Shown piece after piece: positions 46,914 to 56,017 of a stretch of 64,000 nucleotides of DNA (position 1 is its first letter; each line of letters begins with the position of its first letter). Source of the stretch: Caulobacter sp. (GTDB lineage: Bacteria; Pseudomonadota; Alphaproteobacteria; Caulobacterales; Caulobacteraceae). The notes under the pieces are model-generated. The model saw only the letters and a program-made list of their open reading frames with translations. It was not told the origin of the DNA and searched no databases. The stretch spans positions 124,001 to 188,000 of the forward strand of contig JAUXVF010000028.1 of NCBI GenBank assembly GCA_030680355.1. Reading direction: 5' to 3'. The position numbers were made by a program, and so were the translations under genes.

Positions 46914-47336
46914 ATGGCGCTATACGAACACGTGCTCATCGCGCGGCAGGATATTTCCCCGCAGCAGGCCGAGCAGCTCAACGAAGACATGAAGGCCATC
47001 ATCGAAGGTCTCGGCGGCCACATCGCCAAGATCGAGTACTGGGGCCTTCGCAACCTCACCTTCCGCATCAAGAAGAACCGCAAGGGTCACTATTCCCTGA
47101 TGGCCATCGACTCCCCGCCCGCCGCGGTGAAGGAGATGGAGCGCCAGCTGTCGATCAACGAAGACGTGCTGCGCTACATGACCGTCCGCGTCGAGGAACT
47201 CGACCTGGAACTGTCCCCGGTTCTCGCCCGTCGCGACCGTGATCGCGGCGACCGTCCTGACCGCCCCGAGCGTCCCGATCGCGGCGACCGTCCCGAGCGT
47301 AGCGAACGTCCCCGTGACGACGCGGCCTCGGCGTAA
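46914..47336 (+). CDS. rpsF: 30S ribosomal protein S6
   Basis: A 140-residue ribosomal protein that pairs with S18 on the platform. [22 protein letters not shown] and [23 protein letters not shown] are standard. The tail from about residue 104 is an Arg/Asp/Pro-rich disordered extension ([19 protein letters not shown]), encoded partly by a 36-base tandem duplication (17 identical bases at 47241-47257 and 47277-47293). E. coli S6 also has an acidic tail, but of Glu. First gene of rpsF-rpsR-rplI. Confidence 0.97.
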   Translation: MALYEHVLIARQDISPQQAEQLNEDMKAIIEGLGGHIAKIEYWGLRNLTFRIKKNRKGHYSLMAIDSPPAAVKEMERQLSINEDVLRYMTVRVEELDLELSPVLARRDRDRGDRPDRPERPDRGDRPERSERPRDDAASA

Positions 47337-47350
47337 GGGAAACAGAAATC

Positions 47351-47635
47351 ATGACCGATACTGACACCACACCCGAAGCCTCCGGCGCCGCTCCCGCGGC
47401 CGCCGCGGCGCCCCGCCGTCCCTTCTATCGTCGTCGCAAGGTCTGCCCGTTCTCGGGCGAGAACTCGCCGAAGATCGACTACAAGGACGTCAAGCTGCTG
47501 CAGCGTTACGTCTCCGAGCGCGGCAAGATCGTGCCGTCGCGCATCACCGCCGTCTCGGCCAAGAAGCAGCGTGAGCTGGCCCGCGCCATCAAGCGCGCCC
47601 GCTTCCTCGCCCTGCTCCCCTACGTCGTGAAGTAA
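47351..47635 (+). CDS. rpsR: 30S ribosomal protein S18
   Basis: A 94-residue ribosomal protein. After an Ala/Pro-rich N-terminus, [70 protein letters not shown] is the canonical S18 core. It starts 14 bases after rpsF. It binds as a heterodimer with S6. Confidence 0.98.
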   Translation: MTDTDTTPEASGAAPAAAAAPRRPFYRRRKVCPFSGENSPKIDYKDVKLLQRYVSERGKIVPSRITAVSAKKQRELARAIKRARFLALLPYVVK

Positions 47636-47648
47636 GGGAACCGGACCG

Positions 47649-48233
47649 ATGAAAGTTATTCTGCTCGAACGAGTCGAAGGCCGTGGCGGCCTGGGCGACG
47701 TGGTCACCGTCAAGGATGGCTTCGCGCGCAACTACCTGCTGCCGCGTTCCAAGGCGCTCCGCGCCACCGCCGCGAACATGAAGGTCTTCGACGCCCAGCG
47801 CGCCGAGATCGAAGTCCGCAACACCAAGGCCAAGGAAGAGGCCGGCGAAGCCGGCACGACCCTAGACGGCACCTCCTACGTCCTGATCCGTCAGGCCGGC
47901 GAAACGGGCCAGCTCTACGGTTCGGTTTCCGGACGCGACGTGGCCGACATGGTCAACGCCGCCGGCGGCAAGATCGACCGCTCGATGGTCGTTCTCGACA
48001 AGCCGATCAAGACCCTGGGCGTTCACCCGGTGAAGGTGAAGCTGCACGCCGAGGTCACCGTCACGGTGAACATCAACATCGCCCGCTCGCTCGACGAATC
48101 CGAGCGTCAGGCCAAGGGTGAGAACGTCATCACCTCGCAGTACGACGAAGACCTCGCCGTGGCGGCGGAAGCCGCGGCCGACATGGTCGAGGGCGGCGCC
48201 GGTTCGCACGACGGCTTCGGCGACGACCACTAG
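47649..48233 (+). CDS. rplI: 50S ribosomal protein L9
   Basis: A 194-residue ribosomal protein. MKVILLERVEGRGGLGDVVTVKDGFARNYLLPRSKAL is the L9 N-domain, then the connecting helix and C-domain (ISTSGRD-like YGSVSGRDVADMVNAAGG). The acidic C-terminal extension (about residues 150-194, YDEDLAVAAEAAADMVEGG) makes it longer than the roughly 150 residues of E. coli L9. It is last in the operon, ahead of a terminator. Confidence 0.97.
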   Translation: MKVILLERVEGRGGLGDVVTVKDGFARNYLLPRSKALRATAANMKVFDAQRAEIEVRNTKAKEEAGEAGTTLDGTSYVLIRQAGETGQLYGSVSGRDVADMVNAAGGKIDRSMVVLDKPIKTLGVHPVKVKLHAEVTVTVNINIARSLDESERQAKGENVITSQYDEDLAVAAEAAADMVEGGAGSHDGFGDDH

Positions 48234-48256
48234 ACCTCACGGTCTGGACGAAAATC

Positions 48257-48288
48257 AGGGCGGTCCGGTTCTCCGGGCCGCCCTTTTT
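48257..48288 (+). terminator. Rho-independent terminator of rpsF-rpsR-rplI
   Basis: AGGGCGGTCCGG (48257-48268) pairs with CCGGGCCGCCCT (48273-48284, one T-G pair) around TTCT, followed by TTTTT (48284-48288). It is 23 bases after the rplI stop. Confidence 0.92.
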
Positions 48289-48464
48289 CGTGGCTGTCGC
48301 GGGCGGCGGCGTGGCGCGAGTGTCGTGGTTGTGTATCAGCGACCCGCCCTTGCCCGTATGAACGCGGCGCGCACCGTGCGAACATACATGGAACCTCACA
48401 GATGAATCCCGGTTGCGACGGATCGGTCCGCGCGGCCCGCCATCGACTTCGTTAACCTAGGCTC

Positions 48465-49952
48465 ATGGCTCTCGTACCCGCTCTCGATCTCCGACCCGTT
48501 TCCGGCGACACCGTCATCACCGTGGCACCGTCCAACATCGAGGCCGAGCAGGCTCTGTTGGGCGCCCTGCTGTACGACAACGCCGCCTATGAGCGGCTCA
48601 GCGACCGGCTGCAGGCGCGGCATTTCTACGAGCCCTTCCACCAGCGGCTGTTCGCGGCCCTGGAAATCCACATCCGCAAGGGCCAGCTGGCCGAGCCCAT
48701 TCTGCTGGCCGACGAGTTCAAGCGCGATCCGGCTTTCGACGAACTGGGCGGGCTGCGCTATCTGGCCGACCTCGTCGACCGGGCCCCGCCGGCGGCCAAC
48801 GCCCCTGACTACGCCCGGGTCATCTATGATCTGGCCCTGCGCCGCGACCTGATCCGCATCGGCGGCGAGATCACCGTCGAGGCCCAGGCCCACGAAGCCG
48901 ACGTGTCCGCCCGCGACCAGATCGAGTCGGCAGAACAGAAGCTCTACACCCTGGCCGAAAGCGGCACGTCATCGACCGGCTTCGTGCCCTTCGCCGACGC
49001 CCTGACCGGGGCGGTGCAGATGGCGGCCGAGGCCTACAGCCGCGACGGCGGCCTGGCCGGGGTCTCGACCGGCCTGACCGATCTCGACAAACAGCTGGGC
49101 GGCCTGCACCCCTCGGACCTGCTGATCCTCGCCGGCCGTCCGTCAATGGGCAAAACCGCCTTGGCCACCAACATCGCCTTCCATGTCGCCCGTCACTACG
49201 CCTGGGAGCCGCAGCCGGACGGCAGCCGCAAGACCGTCAACGGCGGCGTCGTCGCCTTCTTCTCGCTGGAAATGAGCGCCGAACAGCTGGCCATGCGTCT
49301 GCTGGCCGAGGTCTCCGGCGTCTCGTCCGACCGTCTGCGCAAGGGCGAGATCGACGCCAGCGAGTTCGGCCGCGTCCGCGACGGGGCCATCGAGGTCCAG
49401 GAAGCGCCGCTGTTCATTGACGCCACCGGCGGCCTGTCCATCGCCAAGCTCACCGCCCGCGCCCGCCGCCTCAAACGTCAGCACGGCCTGGACCTGATCG
49501 TGGTCGACTATCTTCAGCTGGTCACCACCGACGGCTCCAAGGGCGACAACCGGGTGCAGGAGGTTTCGACCATCACCGGCGGTCTCAAGGCCCTGGCCAA
49601 GGAACTCGGTGTGCCGGTGATCGCCCTGTCCCAGCTGTCGCGTCAGGTCGAGAACCGCGAGGACAAGCGTCCCCAGCTCTCCGACCTTCGGGAATCGGGC
49701 TCGATCGAACAGGACGCCGACGTGGTCATGTTCGTCTATCGCGAGGCCTATTACCTGAGCCGGGCCGAACCGCGCGAGGGCACGCCCGAGCACATGACCT
49801 GGCAGGAGGATCTGGAGAAGATCAACCATGTCGCCGACGTCATCATCGGCAAGCAGCGTCACGGCCCGATCGGCACCGTGAAACTGCACTTCCACGGCGA
49901 CACCACCAAGTTCGGCAACCTGGCCCGCGAAGGCCGGTTCGACGTGCGTTAG
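48465..49952 (+). CDS. dnaB: Replicative DNA helicase
   Basis: A 495-residue hexameric 5'-3' helicase. N-domain: NIEAEQALLGALLYDNAAYERLSDRLQARHFYEPFHQRLFAAL (primase contact). RecA-like domain: Walker A GRPSMGKTAL (near 225), FFSLEMSAEQLAMRLLAE, LIVVDYLQLV (Walker B), ALSQLSRQVENREDKRPQLSDLRESGSIEQDADVV. ATG 48465. It starts about 175 bases after the rplI terminator and is followed by alr at 46 bases. Confidence 0.98.
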   Translation: MALVPALDLRPVSGDTVITVAPSNIEAEQALLGALLYDNAAYERLSDRLQARHFYEPFHQRLFAALEIHIRKGQLAEPILLADEFKRDPAFDELGGLRYLADLVDRAPPAANAPDYARVIYDLALRRDLIRIGGEITVEAQAHEADVSARDQIESAEQKLYTLAESGTSSTGFVPFADALTGAVQMAAEAYSRDGGLAGVSTGLTDLDKQLGGLHPSDLLILAGRPSMGKTALATNIAFHVARHYAWEPQPDGSRKTVNGGVVAFFSLEMSAEQLAMRLLAEVSGVSSDRLRKGEIDASEFGRVRDGAIEVQEAPLFIDATGGLSIAKLTARARRLKRQHGLDLIVVDYLQLVTTDGSKGDNRVQEVSTITGGLKALAKELGVPVIALSQLSRQVENREDKRPQLSDLRESGSIEQDADVVMFVYREAYYLSRAEPREGTPEHMTWQEDLEKINHVADVIIGKQRHGPIGTVKLHFHGDTTKFGNLAREGRFDVR

Positions 49953-49998
49953 GGCGAGGCCGCTTGACCCCCTCGCGGGCGCGCCGTAGGGCCGCGCC

Positions 49999-51039
49999 AT
50001 GACCGTCGCCCGTCTGACCATTGATCTGGACGCCCTGGCCCGCAACTACGCGTTTCTGCGCGGCGAGGCCGGCGTGGAGACGGCCCCGGCGGTAAAGGCC
50101 GACGGCTATGGCCTGGGCGCCCAGGACACCGCCCTGCGGCTCTGGCGCGAGGGCGCCCGCAGCTTCCATGTGGCCCGGCTGGAGGAAGGCGAGTTCCTGC
50201 GTGACGCTTTCGGCGACCGGGACGCGACCCTCTATGTGCTGGACGGCGCCACGCCGGGGTCGGCGACGCGGCTTGAAGCGGCCCGGCTTGTTCCGGTGCT
50301 CAACAGTCTGGAGCAGGCGGCGGCCTGGACCGGTCCCGCCGCCCTGCACATCGACACCGGCATGAACCGCCTGGGCCTGAGCCTGGACGAGGCCGTCCGG
50401 CTGCGTGATCGCGCCGGTATCCGCCTGGTGATGAGCCATCTGGCCTGCGCCGCCCAGGCCGATCATACAATGAACGGACGACAGCTGGCGCGGTTTCGTC
50501 AGGCCCGGGCGCTGTTCCCGGGCGTCCCGGCCAGCCTGGCCGGTTCCAGCGGCATCAGGCTCGGGCGCGACTACGCCTTCGACCAGGTGCGGCCCGGCGT
50601 CAGCCTGTTCGGCGGCGGCCCCAACGAGGGGCCCGATCCCCGGCTGTCGGCGGTGGCTACCCTCGAGGCGGCGATCCTGCAGGTGCGGCAGGTCCCCGCC
50701 GGCGACACCATCGGCTACGGGGCCGCCTTCACCGCCGAAACCGACCTGACAGTGGCGGTCCTGGCCGCCGGCTACGCCGACGGCGTCCTGCGCTCGGCCC
50801 ATCCCGCCGGGGCCGTCTGGTTCGACGGGGCTCGCCGCGCCATTCTGGGGCGGGTGTCGATGGACACCATCGTCATCGACGTCACCGGCAGCGCGGCGGC
50901 GAAACCCGGCGCCATGGCCGAGATCATCGGCCCCAACCTGCCGCTGGACGACGCGGCGACCGCCGCCGGAACCACCGCCTACGAACTGCTGACCCGGCTT
51001 TCCGGCCGGGCCGAGCGGCGCTTCATCGGCGCCGCCTGA
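49999..51039 (+). CDS. alr: Alanine racemase
   Basis: A 346-residue PLP enzyme making D-alanine for peptidoglycan. The PLP lysine is Lys33 in [15 protein letters not shown]; other motifs are [34 protein letters not shown] and [12 protein letters not shown], with the second catalytic region [13 protein letters not shown]. It follows dnaB in the common dnaB-alr order. Its stop is 1 base from the stop of the convergent Yip1 gene. Confidence 0.96.
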   Translation: MTVARLTIDLDALARNYAFLRGEAGVETAPAVKADGYGLGAQDTALRLWREGARSFHVARLEEGEFLRDAFGDRDATLYVLDGATPGSATRLEAARLVPVLNSLEQAAAWTGPAALHIDTGMNRLGLSLDEAVRLRDRAGIRLVMSHLACAAQADHTMNGRQLARFRQARALFPGVPASLAGSSGIRLGRDYAFDQVRPGVSLFGGGPNEGPDPRLSAVATLEAAILQVRQVPAGDTIGYGAAFTAETDLTVAVLAAGYADGVLRSAHPAGAVWFDGARRAILGRVSMDTIVIDVTGSAAAKPGAMAEIIGPNLPLDDAATAAGTTAYELLTRLSGRAERRFIGAA

Positions 51040-51040
51040 T

Positions 51041-51691
51041 CTATCGCATCATGAAATGGCCCATCCCGGCCGCGCCGGCGACGCCGAAGCCGGCCAGCAT
51101 GATGGTCATGCCCACGATCCAGGCGATGACGACCTGGATGACCACCACCACGACCAGACTCACGAGCACGAACCCCAGGGCCTTGTCCTCGGGCACCTTC
51201 ATCATCTTCGGCAGACCCAGGAAAAGCAGATAGAGCGAGTAGAGGCCGCCGGCGAAGGCGATCAACCAGCCCAGCACCGGGACGAAGGACAGACCGCCGC
51301 CAATCCATGACGCCGTGCCGCCATAGGCGACGCCCTTGAGGGCCTGGACCCGGTTGGCCACGCCGCCGAAACTGGGCGCCAGCGCGTCGACCACGATGGC
51401 GAAGACATAGACGCCCACAAGCGTCAGACCGTAGCCGATCACGGCGCTGACGATCGCTCCGACCGGGCCGAAGGCGGCGAACCGGCCCATCATCGGGGCC
51501 AGGAAACCGGCGGCGAGAATGCCCGCGATGGCCGGAAGCGCGGCAAGGATCGCCACGTAGCCCGTAAAGAGCCCCTTGATGGTCGCGGCCTCGCCGTCGA
51601 TCACCTCCCAGGTCGGTTTGGGCTGGGTCAGGATGTCCCGGACCCGCTGGATCAGACCCGACGCGGAACCGCCGCCATCAACGACACTCAT
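51041..51691 (-). CDS. Yip1-family membrane protein
   Basis: A 216-residue membrane protein. After a short cytoplasmic start (SGLIQRVRDILTQPKPTWEVIDGEAAT), five hydrophobic segments follow (GYVAILAALPAIAGILAAGF, GAIVSAVIGYGLTLVGVYVFAIVVDAL, AYGGTASWIGGGLSFV, LIAFAGGLYSLYLLFL, LVSLVVVVVIQVVIAWIVG). This matches the bacterial Yip1 domain, function unknown. It is divergent from radA over 161 bases. Confidence 0.85.
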   Translation of the reverse strand: MSVVDGGGSASGLIQRVRDILTQPKPTWEVIDGEAATIKGLFTGYVAILAALPAIAGILAAGFLAPMMGRFAAFGPVGAIVSAVIGYGLTLVGVYVFAIVVDALAPSFGGVANRVQALKGVAYGGTASWIGGGLSFVPVLGWLIAFAGGLYSLYLLFLGLPKMMKVPEDKALGFVLVSLVVVVVIQVVIAWIVGMTIMLAGFGVAGAAGMGHFMMR

Positions 51692-51852
51692 TGCTCGCCT
51701 CCCTCATACGTGTGGAATTCCCCTTACAAGAGAGCCTAACCCGTGCGGGCGCCGACGCAAACCGGTGTCCGCCGACCTGGCGCGGCGGATCGCGCGCGCG
51801 GGTTCGAGCGTTTGCCGTTATTGTGTCGATCATTCACGAATCAGGGAACCGC

Positions 51853-53214
51853 ATGGCCCGCGACGGCGCCGTCTATGTCTGCCAGTCCTGTGGCGCGTCC
51901 CAGACCAAATGGGCCGGCCAATGCCCGGCCTGTGGCGGGTGGAACAGTCTGGTCGAGGAAATCACGACACGGCCGCCGGGAGGCCTCGCGCCGACCAAGG
52001 CCACGCGGGCGCGCGGGCTGATCTTCGAGGGTCTGAAGAGCGACACCCCCTCCCCGCCCCGCATCGCCACCGGCGTCGACGAGTTCGACCGGGTTTGCGG
52101 CGGCGGCGTGGTGCCCGGCAGCGCCATCCTCGTGGGCGGAGACCCCGGCGTCGGCAAGTCGACCCTGTTGCTGCAGGTCGTCGGTCACGCGGCGGCCCGC
52201 GGCGTGTCCTGCGCCTATATCTCTGGCGAGGAGGCCGTCGAACAGATCCGCGGCCGCGCCGCCCGCATGGGGCTGGCCCACGCCCCGGTCAAACTGGCCG
52301 CTGAAACCGCCCTGCGCGACATTCTCGACGGTCTGAAGAAGGAGCATTTCGACCTGGTCGTCATCGACTCCATCCAGACCATGTGGAGCGACGCCCATGA
52401 AGCCGGGCCAGGCTCGGTGACCCAGGTGCGCAACTGCGCCGCCGAACTGGTGCGGCTGGCCAAGAAGCGCGGCATCGCCGTGATCCTGGTCGGCCACGTC
52501 ACCAAGGACGGCCAGATCGCCGGCCCGCGGGTCGTCGAACACATGGTCGACGCCGTGCTCAGTTTCGAGGGTGAGCGGGGCTATCCCTTCCGCATCCTGC
52601 GCGGGGCCAAGAACCGCTTTGGAGCCACCGACGAGATCGGCGTCTTCGAGATGGGCGACGCGGGGCTGTCGGAGGTCATCAACCCCTCGGCCCTGTTCCT
52701 CAACGAAGGCGGCGAGCGGGCCGCGGGCGCGGCGGTGTTCGCCGGCATCGAGGGGTCCAGGCCGGTTCTGGTCGAGTTTCAGGCCCTGGTGGCGCCCTCC
52801 GCCTACGGCACGCCGCGACGGGCGGTTGTCGGCTGGGACACCGGGCGGCTGGCCATGGTGCTGGCGGTGCTGGAGTCGCGCTGCGGCCTGGCCTTCGGCA
52901 ATCGCGATGTCTATCTCAACGTCGCCGGCGGCCTGCGGATCACCGAGCCGGCCGCCGACCTGGCCGCGGCGGCGGCTCTGGCCTCCTCGGCGCTGGATCA
53001 GGCGCTGCCACAGGACTGCGTCGTGTTCGGCGAAGTCAGTCTGTCCGGCGAAGTGCGACCAGTGGGACGCATGGACGCGCGGCTCAAGGAGGCGGCCAAA
53101 CTCGGCTTCGCCCGGGCGCTCGCACCCCAGGGCGCCGGCGAGCCGCCAACCGTCACCGGCGTGTCCCGGCTGGTCGACGCGGTGACCCGCATCGGCGAAC
53201 AAAACTGGAGCTGA
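51853..53214 (+). CDS. radA: DNA repair protein RadA
   Basis: A 453-residue RecA-like protein for branch migration of recombination intermediates. ATG 51853 gives MARDGAVYVCQSCGASQTKWAGQCPACGGW: a zinc finger of Cys10, 13, 24 and 27. Walker A is GGDPGVGKST (about 94-103), then ISGEEAVEQIRGRAARMG, the RadA motif KNRFGATDEIG, and a Lon-like C-terminal domain (LEVSL-type VVFGEVSLSGEVRPVGRMDARLKEAAKLGF). The open frame extends upstream of the ATG but not with RadA sequence. It is followed by cvpA after 4 bases. Confidence 0.96.
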   Translation: MARDGAVYVCQSCGASQTKWAGQCPACGGWNSLVEEITTRPPGGLAPTKATRARGLIFEGLKSDTPSPPRIATGVDEFDRVCGGGVVPGSAILVGGDPGVGKSTLLLQVVGHAAARGVSCAYISGEEAVEQIRGRAARMGLAHAPVKLAAETALRDILDGLKKEHFDLVVIDSIQTMWSDAHEAGPGSVTQVRNCAAELVRLAKKRGIAVILVGHVTKDGQIAGPRVVEHMVDAVLSFEGERGYPFRILRGAKNRFGATDEIGVFEMGDAGLSEVINPSALFLNEGGERAAGAAVFAGIEGSRPVLVEFQALVAPSAYGTPRRAVVGWDTGRLAMVLAVLESRCGLAFGNRDVYLNVAGGLRITEPAADLAAAAALASSALDQALPQDCVVFGEVSLSGEVRPVGRMDARLKEAAKLGFARALAPQGAGEPPTVTGVSRLVDAVTRIGEQNWS

Positions 53215-53218
53215 CCCG

Positions 53219-53833
53219 ATGTTGACCCAGTTCGATTTCATCGCCGGACCGCTGCTGATCGTATCGGCGCTGGTCGGCTATTCGAGGGGCGCCACCAAGG
53301 AGCTGATGACGGTCCTGGCGCTTGTGCTGGCGGCCATCATCGCGGTGTTTTTCCTGAGATTCACTGCCGACGCCGGCCGCGCCCTGATCGACCCAGACTG
53401 GGCCGGCGTCGGGGTCGCCCTGCTCTTTGTCTTCGGCGTCGCCTATGTCGGATTGAGGATGCTGGGCTCGGGTCTCGAACGTCGCGTGCAGGAAACCCAG
53501 GGCGTCGGCACGCTGGACCGGGCCGTGGGGTCGGGCTTCGGCCTGGTCCGCGCCCTGGTGATTCTGGGTGGGTTCAGCCTGCTGTTCAATATGGCGGCGC
53601 CGCCCGACAAGGCCCCCACCTGGGTGACCCGGGGGCTGTTCTACCCCTTGACCGAGGCGTCAGGACGGGTCCTCAAGGCCTTCGGACCCGACGGCCTGGC
53701 GGTGGCCCAGACCGTGGCGCCAAAACTCGAAGCGGCGGTTCGCGCCGGCGCGGGGACTGCGCCCGCCCCCGAAAAGGGCTATGACGCTGGTGAACGCAGC
53801 GCCGTGGACGATCTTGTGGAGAAAACGCGATGA
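53219..53833 (+). CDS. cvpA: CvpA family membrane protein
   Basis: A 204-residue membrane protein. LTQFDFIAGPLLIVSALVGYSRGATKELMTVLALVLAAIIAVFFL and the next two hydrophobic stretches give about four membrane helices, the CvpA layout; the C-terminal ~70 residues are soluble. CvpA was named for colicin V production; its molecular role is unclear. It overlaps purF by 4 bases, the widely conserved cvpA-purF order. Confidence 0.92.
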   Translation: MLTQFDFIAGPLLIVSALVGYSRGATKELMTVLALVLAAIIAVFFLRFTADAGRALIDPDWAGVGVALLFVFGVAYVGLRMLGSGLERRVQETQGVGTLDRAVGSGFGLVRALVILGGFSLLFNMAAPPDKAPTWVTRGLFYPLTEASGRVLKAFGPDGLAVAQTVAPKLEAAVRAGAGTAPAPEKGYDAGERSAVDDLVEKTR

Positions 53834-55338
53834 CCGCCGGCATTTCCAGACAGCCCGATGACGCTGCTTGGCCGGCGGACGGGCGCGACCCGGACGACGA
53901 CAGCCTGCGCCTCGAATGCGGCGTGTTCGGCGTTTTCGGCGTTCAGGACGCCGCGGCCGTTACCGCGCTTGGCCTTCACGCCCTGCAGCATCGCGGTCAG
54001 GAAGCCTGCGGCATCGCCAGTTTCGACGGTCGCCGCTACCACACCGAACGTCACCTGGGGAAAGTCGGTGACGCCTTCACCGGCACCGACCTGATCCAGA
54101 GACTGCCAGGTCAGGCCGCCATCGGCCACACCCGCTATTCCACGGCCGGCGGCGCGGGCCTGCGGAATATCCAGCCCATGTTCGCCGATCTGGCGGCCGG
54201 GGGCGTGGCCCTGGGTCACAACGGCAACCTGACCAACTTCCTGTTCCTGCGCGAGAAACTGGTCGCCGACGGGGCCATTTTCCAGTCGACCTCCGACAGC
54301 GAGGTGATCCTGCATCTGATCGCCCGCTCGCGAAAAACGCGGGTGGTCGACCGGTTCATCGACGCCATTTCCCAGATCGAGGGCGGCTACGCCCTGGTCG
54401 CCCTGACCAACAAGAAGATGATCGGCGTGCGCGACCCGCTGGGCATCCGGCCGCTGGTTCTTGGCGACCTGGGCGGTCGTCCCGTGCTGGCGTCGGAGAC
54501 CTGCGCCCTGGACATGATCGGCGCCAGCTTCGTGCGCGACGTCGAGCATGGCGAGATGGTGGTCATTTCCGAGTCGGGCGTGCAGAGCCTCAAGCCCTTC
54601 CAGACCGGGGCCGCCCGGCCTTGCGTCTTCGAGTACGTCTATTTCGCCCGCCCCGACAGCGTCGTCGACGGCCGCTCGGTCTATGACGTGCGCAAGCGGA
54701 TGGGCATGCGCCTGGCCGAGGAAACCCGCATCGAGGCCGACGTCGTCGTGCCGGTCCCCGACTCGGGCGTTCCGGCGGCGCTCGGCTACGCCCAGGCCAG
54801 CGGCATTCCCTATGAGCTGGGCATCATCCGCAGCCACTTCGTGGGCCGGACCTTCATCCAACCGACCGAGGGCGTGCGCGAACTGGGCGTGCGCATGAAA
54901 CACAGCCCCAACCGGGCGGTGCTGGCCGGCAAACGCGTGGTGCTGATCGATGATTCCATCGTCCGCGGCACCACCTCGCGCAAGATTGTCCGCATGGTTC
55001 GCGAGGCCGGAGCCAAGGAGGTCCATCTGCGCTCGGCCAGCCCGCCGATCATGTGGCCCGACTTCTATGGCATCGACATGCCCGACCGGAGCAAGTTGCT
55101 GGCCGCCCGCAAATCCCTCGAGGAGATGGCCAGGTTCCTGGAAGTGGACAGCCTGGGCTTCCTCTCGGTGGATGGCCTGTACTGGGCGCTGGAAGCCGGC
55201 CCCCGGAACGCGGCCTGTCCCCAGTTCACCGATCACTATTTCACCGGCGAATACCCGACCCGCTTGCTCGACCGGGAGATCGCCGAAGGCCGCACCGATG
55301 TCGAGGAGCGGCAGCTTTCCTTCCTGGTGAGCGCCTGA
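53830..55338 (+). CDS. purF: Amidophosphoribosyltransferase
   Basis: A 502-residue enzyme that commits PRPP to purine synthesis. It has a 29-residue leader (MTAGISRQPDDAAWPADGRD...LRLE) before Cys30 (CGVFGVFGVQ), the nucleophile exposed after propeptide removal. The glutaminase domain includes LQHRGQEACGIASFD and GHTRYSTAGGAGLRNIQP; the PRPP loop is VVLIDDSIVRGTTSRKIVRMV. ATG 53830 overlaps cvpA. The conserved cysteines of iron-sulfur-containing PurFs (CPQF-type) are in part visible near the end (NAACPQFTDHYF). Confidence 0.96.
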   Translation: MTAGISRQPDDAAWPADGRDPDDDSLRLECGVFGVFGVQDAAAVTALGLHALQHRGQEACGIASFDGRRYHTERHLGKVGDAFTGTDLIQRLPGQAAIGHTRYSTAGGAGLRNIQPMFADLAAGGVALGHNGNLTNFLFLREKLVADGAIFQSTSDSEVILHLIARSRKTRVVDRFIDAISQIEGGYALVALTNKKMIGVRDPLGIRPLVLGDLGGRPVLASETCALDMIGASFVRDVEHGEMVVISESGVQSLKPFQTGAARPCVFEYVYFARPDSVVDGRSVYDVRKRMGMRLAEETRIEADVVVPVPDSGVPAALGYAQASGIPYELGIIRSHFVGRTFIQPTEGVRELGVRMKHSPNRAVLAGKRVVLIDDSIVRGTTSRKIVRMVREAGAKEVHLRSASPPIMWPDFYGIDMPDRSKLLAARKSLEEMARFLEVDSLGFLSVDGLYWALEAGPRNAACPQFTDHYFTGEYPTRLLDREIAEGRTDVEERQLSFLVSA

Positions 55339-55459
55339 CAGCCGCCAGCGGCCCGTGAATTTGCATTCCTCCCCAAAGCGGGGAACCCTGTGCGGTCCTG
55401 GCGCGTGATCTGAAGCCGGGCAGGCAGAAAGTGGGTGGGGGCCCTTGGAAAGCGAAACA

Positions 55460-56017
55460 GTGAACCGCCTGAGAACGGCGACGGCGGCGCTGCACAGCCG
55501 GCTGGAATTGGACCTCGACCTGTTCGAACAGGTCAGTCGTCCTCAAGGTCGACGGCGGCTGGTCGAGCGGTTTCACGGACTCCATGTCGGCGCCGAGCGA
55601 GCCCTGGCGCCATTCCTGAGCAGCCTGAGCGGCCTTGAGTTCGAGAAACGGAGCAGGCTGGTCCATCTGGACCATGATCTTGTCGCCCTCGGGGGCCGCC
55701 TGACAGACATCCCCGCCTGCCCGGTCGCATCGCCGGCGAGCCTCGCGGAGGCGCTGGGCCTGTTCTATGTGCTGGAAGGGTCGACCCTGGGCGGCCATGT
55801 CATTCGCCGCCAGCTCACCGCCCGGGGCGTCGACGCCGAGGGCCTGAGCTTTCTGGACCCTTACGGGCCGGAGGTCGGTGTACGCTGGCGGGACTTCCTC
55901 GCCGTCCTCGACCGCGAGACGCCCCTCGAACCGGCCCGCGACGACGCCGTCGCCGGGGCGGTGACCGGCTTCACCCTGACTCACGACTGGCTCTGCGTGC
56001 CCGAGGCCGTTTCATGA
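55460..56017 (+). CDS. bphO: Biliverdin-producing heme oxygenase (BphO-like)
   Basis: A 185-residue all-helical protein that opens haem to biliverdin, the chromophore of the phytochrome encoded next. The proximal haem ligand is probably His12 in RTATAALHSRLE, and GLFYVLEGSTLGGHVIRRQL is the distal helix glycine motif. GTG 55460 was chosen; TTG 55445 in frame would add five residues. It overlaps the phytochrome gene by 4 bases (ATGA), the strongest support for the assignment. Lies 121 bases after purF. Confidence 0.87.
   Translation: MNRLRTATAALHSRLELDLDLFEQVSRPQGRRRLVERFHGLHVGAERALAPFLSSLSGLEFEKRSRLVHLDHDLVALGGRLTDIPACPVASPASLAEALGLFYVLEGSTLGGHVIRRQLTARGVDAEGLSFLDPYGPEVGVRWRDFLAVLDRETPLEPARDDAVAGAVTGFTLTHDWLCVPEAVS

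Noticed and set aside
48451..48460. GTTAACC just before dnaB as a CtrA half-site
   Set aside because: Only one partial half-site, no second TTAA at the required spacing; expected by chance.
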